Source of the DNA: Mycolicibacterium porcinum
GTDB lineage: Bacteria; Actinomycetota; Actinomycetes; Mycobacteriales; Mycobacteriaceae
Length of the DNA: 64,000 nucleotides
Direction: 5' to 3'
NCBI GenBank assembly: GCA_001942045.1
Contig: MSTD01000004.1
Span: 34,076-98,075, forward strand
Shown: piece after piece, positions 10,042 to 21,247 of the stretch
Position numbering within the stretch: position 1 is the first letter of the stretch
Layout: every line of letters begins with the position of its first letter
Translations under genes and position numbers: made by a program
Notes under the pieces: model-generated
The model's input: the letters and a program-made list of their open reading frames with translations, nothing else
The model's database searches: none
Told to the model about the DNA's origin: nothing

Positions 10042-11238
10042 TCAGCGGGCGCCGTCGACGGTGAAGGTGGCCAGCGCGGCCCAGTAGAGCGGGCTGGCCG
10101 TGGTGTCGCCATCGCGCCAGCCGCGCATCGTGGCGCGTTGCCAACGGTTCACCGCCAGGCCCGCGTCGTCGTCGCGATGCGCCAGATCGACCCCGACGAT
10201 GGTATCGGCCATCGGATCGGCCGCGGGTGCACCGCCGAACTGCCGGAAGCCCGCGGTCGTCGGCAGCGACCACAGCGTTGCGGTGACCAGTTGCGCACCG
10301 CCCAGAATCATCGCCGCCACCAATCCGGCCGCCTCGTCGAACCGGTAGTCGCCGCCGGATGCGCACGCCAGCAACGCCACTCGGGGCGGGATCGGCAGGC
10401 GCGCCGCGATCAGCGCCCCGGCCGTCAGTGGCCGGCCTTCGGCCAGGTGCAGCGCCGCCCGATCGGCATGTCCGGCGACGCCGTCCGCGGCACTGGCATG
10501 CCCCACGTAGACCAGCCGGCTCGGATCCTGCGCACACGCGTCGGCCAACCAACGCCGGTCGGTGTCGGTGCGACGGAACAGCTCGACCGCCTCGTCCACC
10601 TTCGGTAGGACCGGTCCGCCGGCCACCAGATCACCGAAATGTTCTGCCAGCGGTGTCTGGGGCGACGGCCGGCCCAACACCGAGCCCAGGGCCGAATCAG
10701 GCCGCTGCCCTGGAATCCGCGGATCCAGCACGAGCACCGGCGGGCCGCCGCGGCGGTCCTCCCAACGGGCGGGGTGGCGTGGCGCGTGAACGATGTTGGG
10801 CGGCACGGCCATCAGCACGTCCACCAACTCCATCAGCCGGAACGCGTCCAGTCCGGGCATCGCCAGTTGCCCCCAGGGCACCCGGCCCAACCGCGGGCTC
10901 GGCGTCACGAAAAGGACCGGCCGGACATCGGCGACGCAGTCAGCCAGCAATTGCCAGCCGTCGATCCCGATCAGGTGCGAGCCCAGCAACCGGGCCAGCT
11001 CCAGTTCGGCCTCCGCGGTGGCGAACGCACCTGTGGTCATGGCCCGTTCGATCGCGTCGGCCGGCGTTTCGGTACCGATCGGATCAGGCAGCGCGGGATT
11101 GAGGAGCGCCTCCACCGCCTGCAGGTGCGGTTCCTCGATCACCCAGGTGACCGAACGCTCCGGCTCCCCCACCACCCGCAGGCTCACATAGGTGGCGATG
11201 CCGACGTCGGCGAACCGCAGTACGAGAGTGTCGCTCAT
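10042..11238 (-). CDS. CHAT-domain (caspase-like) protease
   Basis: The 398-residue protein starts at ATG 11238, overlapping the TGA of the TPR gene (ATGA). Its C-terminal half has the CHAT signature: a histidine in VYVGHASA (H247) and a cysteine in VALLACASGGDYRF (C292), followed by AGLVAAMILGGAQLVTATLWSLP. This is the His/Cys dyad of clan CD peptidases (caspase HetF Associated with TPRs). The N-terminal part (about 1-110) is a separate alpha/beta region. Both catalytic residues are present, so it should be an active cysteine protease. Partner genes are the coupled TPR protein upstream and, beyond the opposing small gene, two unknown proteins. Its substrate is unknown. Confidence 0.8.
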   Translation of the reverse strand: MSDTLVLRFADVGIATYVSLRVVGEPERSVTWVIEEPHLQAVEALLNPALPDPIGTETPADAIERAMTTGAFATAEAELELARLLGSHLIGIDGWQLLADCVADVRPVLFVTPSPRLGRVPWGQLAMPGLDAFRLMELVDVLMAVPPNIVHAPRHPARWEDRRGGPPVLVLDPRIPGQRPDSALGSVLGRPSPQTPLAEHFGDLVAGGPVLPKVDEAVELFRRTDTDRRWLADACAQDPSRLVYVGHASAADGVAGHADRAALHLAEGRPLTAGALIAARLPIPPRVALLACASGGDYRFDEAAGLVAAMILGGAQLVTATLWSLPTTAGFRQFGGAPAADPMADTIVGVDLAHRDDDAGLAVNRWQRATMRGWRDGDTTASPLYWAALATFTVDGAR

Positions 11239-12980
11239 GGCCACGTCGTCCAGTCCGCGCCAGGGGCGGTGACGTCCTGGCCGTACCGCTGCAGCGCCAA
11301 CTCCCGGTAGTGACTCATGATCGGCCCCGAAACCGGATCCATCCGCAGTGGAGGCAAGGGTCCGAGTCGCGTCAGCGCACCTTCGCCGCCGACCGGCTCG
11401 GCGGCCGCTGCCACGGCGAGTTGTGGTGCGAGTTCGGCTTCGACCGGAACCATCGCCGTGGCGGTTCCGGTCCAATCCTCGGCCAGACCTGGATCGGCCG
11501 CCGGATCGGTACTGAAAGTTCCTCGTGCACTGTGGTATTCGACCAATTCGCAAGTCAGCTCGGTATTGTCCGATTCCCAGGCCACGGCGAACGCCCCGGC
11601 CAGCAAGGGAGCCGACACCCCACTGGCCCACCGGGCCCTGGCCCCGGCATCGGTGATCGTGTACCGCACCGAATCGACCGCCAGCGCAGCGGGGACCTTC
11701 AGCTCGATGGCACGGTCGAGCTTCACCATCGCACGGCGATACTCCGGCGTGCCCGGGGCGCAGTCGACCACGCCGAGCCCGGCGGCATGCCGGGCCTCGA
11801 CCTCGTTCCAGTCCTGACCCGGTTCACCGACGCCGTCGAAACCCATCTCCACGAGTGCATCAGCCCGCCAGATGTTGCCGAGGTGCGCGTCGAGTCTGGC
11901 GTACTGGAGCCAGCTGTGCCGCGGCGACGCGTCCAGATATTCGCGGGCCTGCTCCACCATGCGCACCGCTTCGTCGAAGGCACCCCGGAAGATGGCGATC
12001 CAGCTGCGCTGCAACAGGATCCGGTGAATGTGCAGTGGCTTGCCGAGCTCACGCCAATGTCGTTCGGCGTGTTCCCAGCATTCATCGGCTTCCTTCAACC
12101 GACCGAGCCCCAACCGGATCAGTCCGAAATACAACCAGCTGCGGGACACGTCGTGAGCCCGGGCATGCTCGGCGATCACCGGGTAGGCCGCGGTGATCAA
12201 GTCCTGAGTCTCCGCATAGCGACCGGCCGACCAGGCCAACGCGCCACGCTCGAGCTGGGCACGGGCGGTGGCGAGCTTCCAGTCGCGGGCCTCCGCCCGG
12301 GCACCCGCCCGGCGCAACCAAGGCTCGGCCTCATCGAGACGACCGGACTCGATGCAGAACCGGCCGTAGCCCAGGGCTCCCGCTACGAAAAGGTAGTCGG
12401 ATTCGATGTCGTCGGCGCCGGGCGCGGCGTCCTGCAGGGCGTCGAGCACCTCGGCCCACACCGGCACCGACGCGGCATACAGGTCGTCGTCGCACAGACC
12501 GCTCGCGATCAGAATCCGGCTGTAGCAGATCAGGTTACGGTGTTCGGGCACCAAATCGTCGAAATCCCCTGGGGTTTCGACCAGCGCGGCCAGGTGCGCC
12601 GCGGCACCGTCGTGATCACCGCGGGCCGCGGCGAGTCCGGCGTCGAGAAACTCGACGCGGCGGGTGTATCGGCAGATCATGCGATCGATGTCGCGGTCGG
12701 ACATGGTGGCCTCGACGGCCAGGTCGGGGCGTTGTCCGGAACGGATCGCGACGTAGATCGCCAGACAGTCACGGATGCGGGAAATGCTTTCCACCACACC
12801 CTCATACGCGGTGCGCACCAGATAGATCTCACCCAGTTGGGCGAACACCTCGAGGGCATAGTCGTCGCGGTCGGCCTGCTCGACCAGTGGCAGCAATGAC
12901 ACCAGCAGGTCGCGGGCGGGACCCTCCTCGGCAGCCAGCGCCAGGTGACGAGCGCGGTCGAGATCGCCGGCGATGGTCAC
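11235..12980 (-). CDS. TPR-like helical repeat protein, partner of CHAT protease
   Basis: From GTG 12980 the product has 581 residues. It consists mainly of paired helices with TPR-like spacing, for example ALEVFAQLGEIYLVRTAYEGVVESISRIRDCLAIY, FVAGALGYGRFCIESGRLDEAEPWLRRAGARAEARDW and YFGLIRLGLGRLKEADECWEHAERHWRELG. The last 180 residues are less repetitive. CHAT proteases are commonly fused to or encoded beside TPR proteins that gate them. An upstream in-frame ATG at 13019 lies inside the preceding terminator hairpin, so I prefer 12980. The gene heads the CHAT operon and overlaps the CHAT start by 4 nt. Confidence 0.75.
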   Translation of the reverse strand: MTIAGDLDRARHLALAAEEGPARDLLVSLLPLVEQADRDDYALEVFAQLGEIYLVRTAYEGVVESISRIRDCLAIYVAIRSGQRPDLAVEATMSDRDIDRMICRYTRRVEFLDAGLAAARGDHDGAAAHLAALVETPGDFDDLVPEHRNLICYSRILIASGLCDDDLYAASVPVWAEVLDALQDAAPGADDIESDYLFVAGALGYGRFCIESGRLDEAEPWLRRAGARAEARDWKLATARAQLERGALAWSAGRYAETQDLITAAYPVIAEHARAHDVSRSWLYFGLIRLGLGRLKEADECWEHAERHWRELGKPLHIHRILLQRSWIAIFRGAFDEAVRMVEQAREYLDASPRHSWLQYARLDAHLGNIWRADALVEMGFDGVGEPGQDWNEVEARHAAGLGVVDCAPGTPEYRRAMVKLDRAIELKVPAALAVDSVRYTITDAGARARWASGVSAPLLAGAFAVAWESDNTELTCELVEYHSARGTFSTDPAADPGLAEDWTGTATAMVPVEAELAPQLAVAAAAEPVGGEGALTRLGPLPPLRMDPVSGPIMSHYRELALQRYGQDVTAPGADWTTWP

Positions 12981-12988
12981 CTCTGCAC

Positions 12989-12994
12989 CATATA
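12989..12994 (-). promoter_or_regulatory. Candidate -10 for a leaderless TPR-CHAT transcript
   Basis: On the minus strand TATATG (12994-12989) lies 8 nt before GTG 12980. There is no well-placed Shine-Dalgarno in between, so transcription may begin at or near the start codon. The element directly follows the U-tract of the lipoprotein terminator. A -35 would fall inside that hairpin and none is obvious. Confidence 0.35.
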
Positions 12995-12999
12995 AAAGC

Positions 13000-13040
13000 G
13001 GCGGGCGTGCCCGGCACATGGTCTGCCGGGCACGCCCGCC
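13000..13040 (-). terminator. Strong intrinsic terminator after the LpqH-like gene
   Basis: Perfect 17-bp arms (13000-13016 and 13024-13040; minus-strand GGCGGGCGTGCCCGGCA and its complement) enclose a 7-nt loop. On the minus strand GCTTTTATA follows. The hairpin begins 12 nt past the lipoprotein stop and separates it from the CHAT module. Confidence 0.85.
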
Positions 13041-13051
13041 TTGTCGGGGGA

Positions 13052-13555
13052 TCAGCTGCAGGACACCGTGATGGTGAACGGCTTGTTGATCATCCCGGCC
13101 ATCGGGTTCTTCATGTCGGCGCCCGACGCTTCGCCGGTGATCGTGTAGGTGTCCCCGTCGACCTTGACCTCGGCCGACCCGACCTTGACCCCCATCGCCT
13201 CGCTGACCGCGAGTGCGCTGCCGTCGTAGACCAGGCCGAGCGACTCGACCTTCGGCGTGGCCTCGTCGGTCATCACCACGCCGAGGCCCTGCTGGCCGCC
13301 TATCGCGGCGCTGCCCACGTTGATCTTGCCGCCCTGCTTGACGCAGGTGACCGAGTTCAGGTCCAGGCCCGCCAGATCGGCTCCGTCGACCTTCACCTGG
13401 GCGTTGCTGCCTGAGCTGACCTTGGTGTCGGATGCCTTGGTGTCGGATGCCGAAGCGGTCGGCTTGTCGGCGGGCTTGTCGTCCGAGCAGCCCACCAGCA
13501 CCACACCGGTCGCGAGCAGTCCCATGGCGCCTGCGATCACTCGATTCATGGTCAT
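13052..13555 (-). CDS. LpqH (19-kDa antigen)-family lipoprotein
   Basis: The 167-residue protein begins MTMNRVIAGAMGLLATGVVLVGC. This is a lipoprotein signal with lipobox LVGC and lipidation at Cys23, followed by an Asp/Lys/Ser/Thr linker. The mature domain carries NSVTCVKQGGKINVGSAAIGGQQGLGVVMTDEATPKVESLGLVYDGSALAV and ends TITVSCS, giving the two cysteines of the LpqH/LppE domain. These proteins sit on the outer face of the plasma membrane or in the envelope, and some are TLR2 ligands. AGGGGAAG stands 5-6 nt before ATG 13555, which decides the start over longer in-frame options. A strong terminator follows. Confidence 0.85.
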   Translation of the reverse strand: MTMNRVIAGAMGLLATGVVLVGCSDDKPADKPTASASDTKASDTKVSSGSNAQVKVDGADLAGLDLNSVTCVKQGGKINVGSAAIGGQQGLGVVMTDEATPKVESLGLVYDGSALAVSEAMGVKVGSAEVKVDGDTYTITGEASGADMKNPMAGMINKPFTITVSCS

Positions 13556-13671
13556 TGCGTCTTCCCCTTCGTTCCGCGTTGCCCCGATGGCTCCGTCGTG
13601 CGCCCAGTCAATGCCGGGCCAAGGGCTACCGATCCCAAGAAATGTCGGTTCCCGCAGGTAACGTGGGTTTC

Positions 13672-13998
13672 GTGACCAAGGACCCAGAGCAACCGGATCA
13701 GCCAGAGGAATCCGCCGGTGCCGTGGAGGGCGAGATCGTTCCCGCCCCTCCGTCCACTGGCTCGGCGGCCGCGCCCGTCGAGGTGCCCGACACCGGCTAC
13801 ACCCCCGCGGGGGTGCCGACGTTCGACGCGGTCCGGGAGAAGATCGAAACCCGGTACGGCACCGCGCTGGGGGCGGCCGAGCTGGCCGCCGAGACACCCG
13901 AGGGCCGCTCCGTCGAGGAGCAGTACGAGAAGCGCCAGCAGGCCGCGGCCGAGCGCTTGCAGCAGATCCGTGAGTCCATGCACAAGGACGACACCTGA
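13672..13998 (+). CDS. Small acidic conserved hypothetical protein
   Basis: From GTG 13672 the protein has 108 residues: VTKDPEQPDQPEESAGAVEGEIVPAPP, a proline-rich disordered N-terminal half, then a helical C-terminal half (PTFDAVREKIETRYGTALGAAELAAETPEGRSVEEQYEKRQQAAAERLQQIRESMHKDDT). The second half looks like a coiled coil. It has no signal peptide or known domain. An ATG at 13642 is an alternative start adding 10 residues. It ends 3 nt before the winged-helix gene, so the two are probably co-transcribed. Confidence 0.65.
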   Translation: MTKDPEQPDQPEESAGAVEGEIVPAPPSTGSAAAPVEVPDTGYTPAGVPTFDAVREKIETRYGTALGAAELAAETPEGRSVEEQYEKRQQAAAERLQQIRESMHKDDT

Positions 13999-14001
13999 TC
14001 C

Positions 14002-15168
14002 GTGCGCACGTTCACTGTTGCCGAGCGCCGGGCCCGGCTGGCCCGCCGCCATTTCCTGAGCCGGCCGGCGTCCTCCGTCGCCGGCACCACGGGCGCCTTC
14101 GTCGGCCTGCACGCCACCGATCCCTCGACCCCGTACTTGTCGCTGTTTGCGCGGCTACCCGGCTTCGCCGTCGACGATCTCGACGACGAGCTGTACCGGC
14201 GGCGCTCGCTGCTCAAACACCTCGCGATGCGCCGCACGCTGTGGATCGTCCGCACCGAGGACCTGCCACTGGTGCAGGCCGGGGCCAGTGACCGGGTGGC
14301 CGGCAACGAGCAGCGCAAGCTCGTCGGCGATGTGGAGAAGGCCGGTATAGCCGCCGACGGCGCCCGATGGCTGGACACGGCCTGTCAGGCGGTCCTGGCC
14401 CATCTACGCAAGCACGGACCGACCCCCGCGGCCCAGCTACGCACTGCACTGCCCGAACTCGCCGGGAGTTTCGACCCGGCGCCGGGAAAGCGCTGGGGTG
14501 GTGAGACTCCGCTTTCCCCAAGGGTTTTGACGGTGCTCGGGGTACGTGGCGAGATCGTCCGCGGACCAAACGACAGCGGTTGGACCAACTCACGGCACCG
14601 GTGGGCGGTCACCTCCGAATGGCTCGGAACATCGGTGCCGACCGCTGAGCCGGACCATGCCCGCGCCGAGCTGGTGCGCACCTGGCTGCGGACGTTCGGC
14701 CCGGCCACCGTCACCGACATCAAATGGTGGTTCGGCAACACCCTGACCTGGGCCCGCCACGCCCTGCGCGATATCGACGCCGTCGAGGTGGACCTGGACG
14801 GCACCCCCGGTTACGTCCTGCCCGACGACCTCGACGTCGAACCGGACGCCGAGCCGTGGGCGGCTCTGCTCCCGGGTCTGGACGTCACCACGATGGGGTG
14901 GTTCGACCGCGATTGGTACCTCGGCGATCATCGCCCGGAGGTGTTCGACACCAACGGCAACGGCGGACCGACGGCCTGGTGGAATGGCCGGATCGTGGGC
15001 GGCTGGGGCCAGGACGCTGAGGGCCGTGTCCAGCTTCATCTGCTGGAGGAGGTCGGCCGCGACGGCACCCGTGCGCTGCAGCAGCGCGCGGACGCTCTCA
15101 CCGACTGGCTCGCCGGAGCCCGCGCCAATCCACGGTTCCCGTCGCCGCTGTCCAAGAGCAAGAGGTAG
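14002..15168 (+). CDS. Winged-helix DNA-binding domain protein (HTH_42, YcaQ/AlkZ-like)
   Basis: The 388-residue protein starts at GTG 14002, three bases after the previous stop. It contains VGLHATDPSTPYLSLFARLPGF near the N-terminus and RSLLKHLAMRRTLWIVRTEDLPLV, the usual opening of the HTH_42 family. Central winged-helix elements follow (LVRTWLRTFGPATVTDIKWWFG), then a C-terminal part with TAWWNGRIVGGWGQDAEGRVQLHLLEEVG. Relatives include DNA glycosylases for crosslinks or alkyl adducts (AlkZ, YcaQ/AlkX). The catalytic Q-x-Q/D motif was not located with certainty, so enzymatic activity is unproven. It converges on uvrA. Confidence 0.75.
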   Translation: MRTFTVAERRARLARRHFLSRPASSVAGTTGAFVGLHATDPSTPYLSLFARLPGFAVDDLDDELYRRRSLLKHLAMRRTLWIVRTEDLPLVQAGASDRVAGNEQRKLVGDVEKAGIAADGARWLDTACQAVLAHLRKHGPTPAAQLRTALPELAGSFDPAPGKRWGGETPLSPRVLTVLGVRGEIVRGPNDSGWTNSRHRWAVTSEWLGTSVPTAEPDHARAELVRTWLRTFGPATVTDIKWWFGNTLTWARHALRDIDAVEVDLDGTPGYVLPDDLDVEPDAEPWAALLPGLDVTTMGWFDRDWYLGDHRPEVFDTNGNGGPTAWWNGRIVGGWGQDAEGRVQLHLLEEVGRDGTRALQQRADALTDWLAGARANPRFPSPLSKSKR

Positions 15169-15243
15169 TGCCGAAACGACGGTTCTTGACGACAAATCAG
15201 GCGGATCCCATCAGAAACCGTAGCCTCGGCGAGACGCTGCACC

Positions 15244-18138
<2,895 letters not shown>

Positions 18139-18211
18139 GCGTTTCCTTTCCCACGACAGACTTCACGCCCATGCTATGTGCGACCACCGACAAGCCCGAT
18201 ACGGTGGCGCT

Positions 18212-18895
18212 ATGACCAGTCCCCACATCGCGGTTGACGACACGTACACCGGTCACCAGGAACCCGGAACCGCTGCCAGGCGCACCCTCCCGAACGCCTC
18301 GATCATCAAGGTGTCGGTCGGGCCCATGGACAACAACGCCTACCTGGTGACCTGCGATTCCACCGGTGAGACCCTGCTCATCGACGCCGCGAACGACGCC
18401 GAGGTGCTGCTGGACGTGATCAAACAGCAGGCACCCAAGCTGTCCCTGATCGTCACCAGCCACCAGCACTTCGACCACTGGCAGGCGCTGAAGTCTGTGG
18501 CAGAGGTCACCGGGGCACCCACCGCGGCGCACTCCCTCGACGCCGAGCCGTTGCCGGTCACCCCCGACCGGATCCTCGCCGATGGCGACACCATCACGAT
18601 CGGCGACCTGACGTTCGACGTGATCCATCTCCAGGGCCACACCGAGGGATCGGTGGCCCTGGCCCTCAAGTCACCCGACGGCGTCACGCACCTGTTCACC
18701 GGCGACTGCCTGTTTCCCGGTGGCGTCGGCAAGACCTGGCAGCCCGGAGACTTCGAGCGACTCCTGGGCGATGTGAGCACCAAGGTGTTCGACGTCTACG
18801 ACGACAGCACCGTCGTGTACCCCGGCCACGGAGACGACACCACGCTCGGCACCGAACGTCCCCACCTCGGGGAGTGGCGCGAGCGCGGTTGGTAG
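18212..18895 (+). CDS. MBL-fold metallo-hydrolase (Rv1637c-like)
   Basis: The 227-residue protein has the metallo-beta-lactamase motif SHQHFDHW (HxHxDH), a later metal histidine in LQGHTEGSVAL, the bridging aspartate in FTGDCLFPGGVGKTW, and a terminal PGHGDDTT. The FPGGVGKT and GHGDDTT segments resemble glyoxalase II/persulfide dioxygenase-like hydrolases. The substrate is unknown. It is divergent from uvrA, as in M. tuberculosis. ATG 18212 is preferred; an in-frame extension upstream would overlap the uvrA start region. Confidence 0.85.
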   Translation: MTSPHIAVDDTYTGHQEPGTAARRTLPNASIIKVSVGPMDNNAYLVTCDSTGETLLIDAANDAEVLLDVIKQQAPKLSLIVTSHQHFDHWQALKSVAEVTGAPTAAHSLDAEPLPVTPDRILADGDTITIGDLTFDVIHLQGHTEGSVALALKSPDGVTHLFTGDCLFPGGVGKTWQPGDFERLLGDVSTKVFDVYDDSTVVYPGHGDDTTLGTERPHLGEWRERGW

Positions 18896-18917
18896 TCGGT
18901 CAGCCCGTACGGGCGGC

Positions 18918-19361
18918 TCAGCTGGTGTGGACGATGAGCACGTCGGTCTTGGACCGGCGAGCCACGTTCGCGGGCACCGAGCCCAGCAGACGACCGGCGA
19001 TGGTGCTCAGGCCGACGTTGCCGACCACCAGCAGATCCGCCGAGACATCCTCGGCCAGCTCGACGAGCGCATCGACAGGGGCGCCGACGACCGGCCGCTC
19101 CTCGATGTCGGTGGCGCCGGCGGCCTTCGCCCGGTCGGTGGCTTCCCGCAGGATGGCGTAGATCGGCGCATTGCCGGCCATCTTGTAGCCCTCGTCCTTG
19201 AGCACGTCGGCGGCACGCTGGTCTTCGCTCTGCGGGAAGTACGCGGTTGCCACGATCAGCTTGGCATTCGAGCCGGCGGCAATCTGACCGGCGCGGTCGA
19301 CTGCACGCAACGACGAATCAGATCCGTCCGTGCCGACCACCACGGTTCGATACGCGCTCAT
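18918..19361 (-). CDS. Universal stress protein, cAMP-binding type (Rv1636-like)
   Basis: The 147-residue single-domain USP begins MSAYRTVVVGTDGSDSSLRAVDRAGQIA. It contains VVGAPVDALVELAEDVSADLLVVGNVGLSTIAGRLLGSVPANVARRSKTDVLIVHT, with the G-2x-G-9x-G(S) nucleotide-binding signature in modified form. The orthologue Rv1636 binds cAMP with high affinity, and here the sequence and gene order agree. ATG 19361 has a GGGAGGG SD about 5 nt upstream; a TTG three bases further out is less likely. It converges with the MBL gene. Confidence 0.9.
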   Translation of the reverse strand: MSAYRTVVVGTDGSDSSLRAVDRAGQIAAGSNAKLIVATAYFPQSEDQRAADVLKDEGYKMAGNAPIYAILREATDRAKAAGATDIEERPVVGAPVDALVELAEDVSADLLVVGNVGLSTIAGRLLGSVPANVARRSKTDVLIVHTS

Positions 19362-19707
19362 CAATACCCTCCCACTGTCAGTTGCAACGCCACCCGAGAC
19401 AGTAACCCGTCACCGCTGACCAGGGGTGCGAATCACGACACCCACACGGACAACCGGCAACTGGACCCCATGAACAGGCCCCGAACGGCGATTCGGCACT
19501 GATGTTAACCCTCGGAACCGCAAAATCGGTGCTGACCGTGACGTAGTCGACGCCGACCGAAACAGGGTTGCCGTCAGGACGATTCGCCGCCCGTAGTGAT
19601 CCAGCTCATCTACCTGCGAGAGTCGGCAATCACGCTGTCGGAGAGAGCGAGTCGGGTGGCTCAGGTTAACCTTTGCCATCGGTTGAGGGGGTGACACCGT
19701 CGCTGAC
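19362..19707. other. Intergenic divergent promoter region between usp and the GT-C gene
   Basis: These 346 bases hold no convincing gene. They must contain divergent promoters for the USP gene (left) and the mannosyltransferase gene (right). Two GTTAAC hexamers occur (19504-19509 and 19665-19670). I see no clear -10/-35 pair, terminator or RNA structure. Confidence 0.4.
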
Positions 19708-21246
19708 GTGGATCTATCGCTGAATGACCGTGCCGATGGCACGGACCGCGGGGTCGGTCGAGAAGTCCGATTCGACGCTCTGGCGGTGGCCGCATTCGCC
19801 GTTGTGCTGTGCGCTTTGGGGGCCGCGCGGCCTTCGCTGTGGTTCGACGAGGCCGCCACCATATCGGCGGCCACCCGCTCGGTTTCCCAGCTGTGGGAGC
19901 TGATCGGCCACATCGACGCGGTACACGGCCTCTACTACCTCGGCATGCACGGATGGTTCGCCGTGTTCCCGGCAACCGAGTTCTGGTCCCGCCTCTCCAG
20001 CTGCCTGGCGGTCGGTGGCGCCGCGGCCGGAGTGGCGGTACTCGGCCGCCAGTTCTGCAATCGGACGGTGTCGGTCTGTGCCGCAGTTCTTTTCGCAATA
20101 CTCCCCAGGATCACCTGGGCCGGCATCGAGGCCCGGTCCTATTCGTGGTCGACGCTGGTCGCGGTGTGGCTCACGGTACTGCTCGTCTCGGCGATCCTGC
20201 GCGATCACGCCGCGCGGTGGGCGGCATACGGTGCACTGCTGGTGTTTTCGACGGTGCTGAACATCTTCGTGGTGCTGATGGTGGTTCCGCACGCAGTGGC
20301 CGTATTCCTTCTCAGCGAGGATCGTCGCATCCGGACCAGGTGGGCGACGGTCACCGCGGTAGCCGTGGCGGTCGTGATCCCGTTCGTGTTGTGGTGCCGT
20401 TCGCAGAGCTTTCAGGTCGGCTGGATCTCACCGCCGGGCCTGCACACGGTCACCGAAGTCGTCCTGGAGCAGTACTTCGACCACAGCGTGGCCTTCGCAC
20501 TCCTGGCGGCCGCAACGCTGAGCGCACCACTGCTCGTCCGCCGGCTGCGGCCCACCGACGCGAGCACGCGACGACTGGTGATCGTGGCCGCGGTGTGGGT
20601 GGTGGCACCGACTGCGGTGCTCGTGACGTATTCGGCAGTCGCCCAACCGCTTTACTACCCGCGTTACCTCTGTTTCACCACACCCGCGATGGCGCTGCTA
20701 CTCGCCGTGTGTGTGGTGGCCCTGGCTCGCAGCCGTGAATGGATCACCGCGGCGTTGGCGGTCTTCGCGTTGGCCGCAACACCGAACTACATCACCGTGC
20801 AACGCGGCCCATATGCCAAGGAGGGCATGGATTTCAGCCAGGTGGCCGACGTCATCACGGCGCAGTCCTCCCCCGGAGACTGCGTGATCTTCGACAACAC
20901 CACCACGTGGAAGCCGGGACCCATCCGACCCATCACCGCCGCCCGCCCCGCCGCGTACGCCCACCTGGTCGACCCCGGCCGTGGGGCCCGGGCCTGGCAA
21001 CGAAATCGGTTGTGGGATGCGCACCTCGGGATCTGGGGTGTCGCCGACGAGGTGCGCCGATGCACGGTGCTGTGGACCGTGTCCGAACGCGACCCCGCGG
21101 TGCCGAGTCGCCAGAGCGGACAAGGCCTACCGCCCGGCCCCCGACTGGACCGCGCTCCCGCCTATCAGGTGCCCGAAAGCATGGGCTTTCACATCGTCGA
21201 ACGCTGGCAGTTCAACTTCGCCCAGGTGGTGAAGTCCACCCGGTGA
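19708..21246 (+). CDS. GT-C family polyprenyl-phosphomannose-dependent mannosyltransferase (Rv1635c/CapA-like)
   Basis: The 512-residue membrane protein has about ten hydrophobic segments and the GT-C catalytic acidic pair early in the first extracytoplasmic loop (RPSLWFDEAATI, D47-E48). A soluble C-terminal portion follows (from about residue 380). It lies next to the Rv1636-like gene, where M. tuberculosis has Rv1635c, the transferase that adds the first mannose cap to lipoarabinomannan. Topology and synteny agree, but whether this organism caps LAM cannot be read from the sequence. The donor would be polyprenyl-phosphomannose made by Ppm1 (52711). It starts at GTG 19708; no strong SD decides the start. 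Confidence 0.75.
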   Translation: MDLSLNDRADGTDRGVGREVRFDALAVAAFAVVLCALGAARPSLWFDEAATISAATRSVSQLWELIGHIDAVHGLYYLGMHGWFAVFPATEFWSRLSSCLAVGGAAAGVAVLGRQFCNRTVSVCAAVLFAILPRITWAGIEARSYSWSTLVAVWLTVLLVSAILRDHAARWAAYGALLVFSTVLNIFVVLMVVPHAVAVFLLSEDRRIRTRWATVTAVAVAVVIPFVLWCRSQSFQVGWISPPGLHTVTEVVLEQYFDHSVAFALLAAATLSAPLLVRRLRPTDASTRRLVIVAAVWVVAPTAVLVTYSAVAQPLYYPRYLCFTTPAMALLLAVCVVALARSREWITAALAVFALAATPNYITVQRGPYAKEGMDFSQVADVITAQSSPGDCVIFDNTTTWKPGPIRPITAARPAAYAHLVDPGRGARAWQRNRLWDAHLGIWGVADEVRRCTVLWTVSERDPAVPSRQSGQGLPPGPRLDRAPAYQVPESMGFHIVERWQFNFAQVVKSTR

Positions 21247-21247
21247 G

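Noticed and set aside
11310..12899. 529-codon plus-strand frame opposite the TPR gene
   Set aside because: Arg/Gly/Gln/His-rich with no hydrophobic periodicity, whereas the minus-strand frame shows regular TPR-like helix pairs and operon overlap with CHAT.
12981..13019. ATG 13019 as start of the TPR gene
   Set aside because: It lies in the loop/stem of the lipoprotein terminator and codes for a non-repeat MCRARPPLLYG segment.
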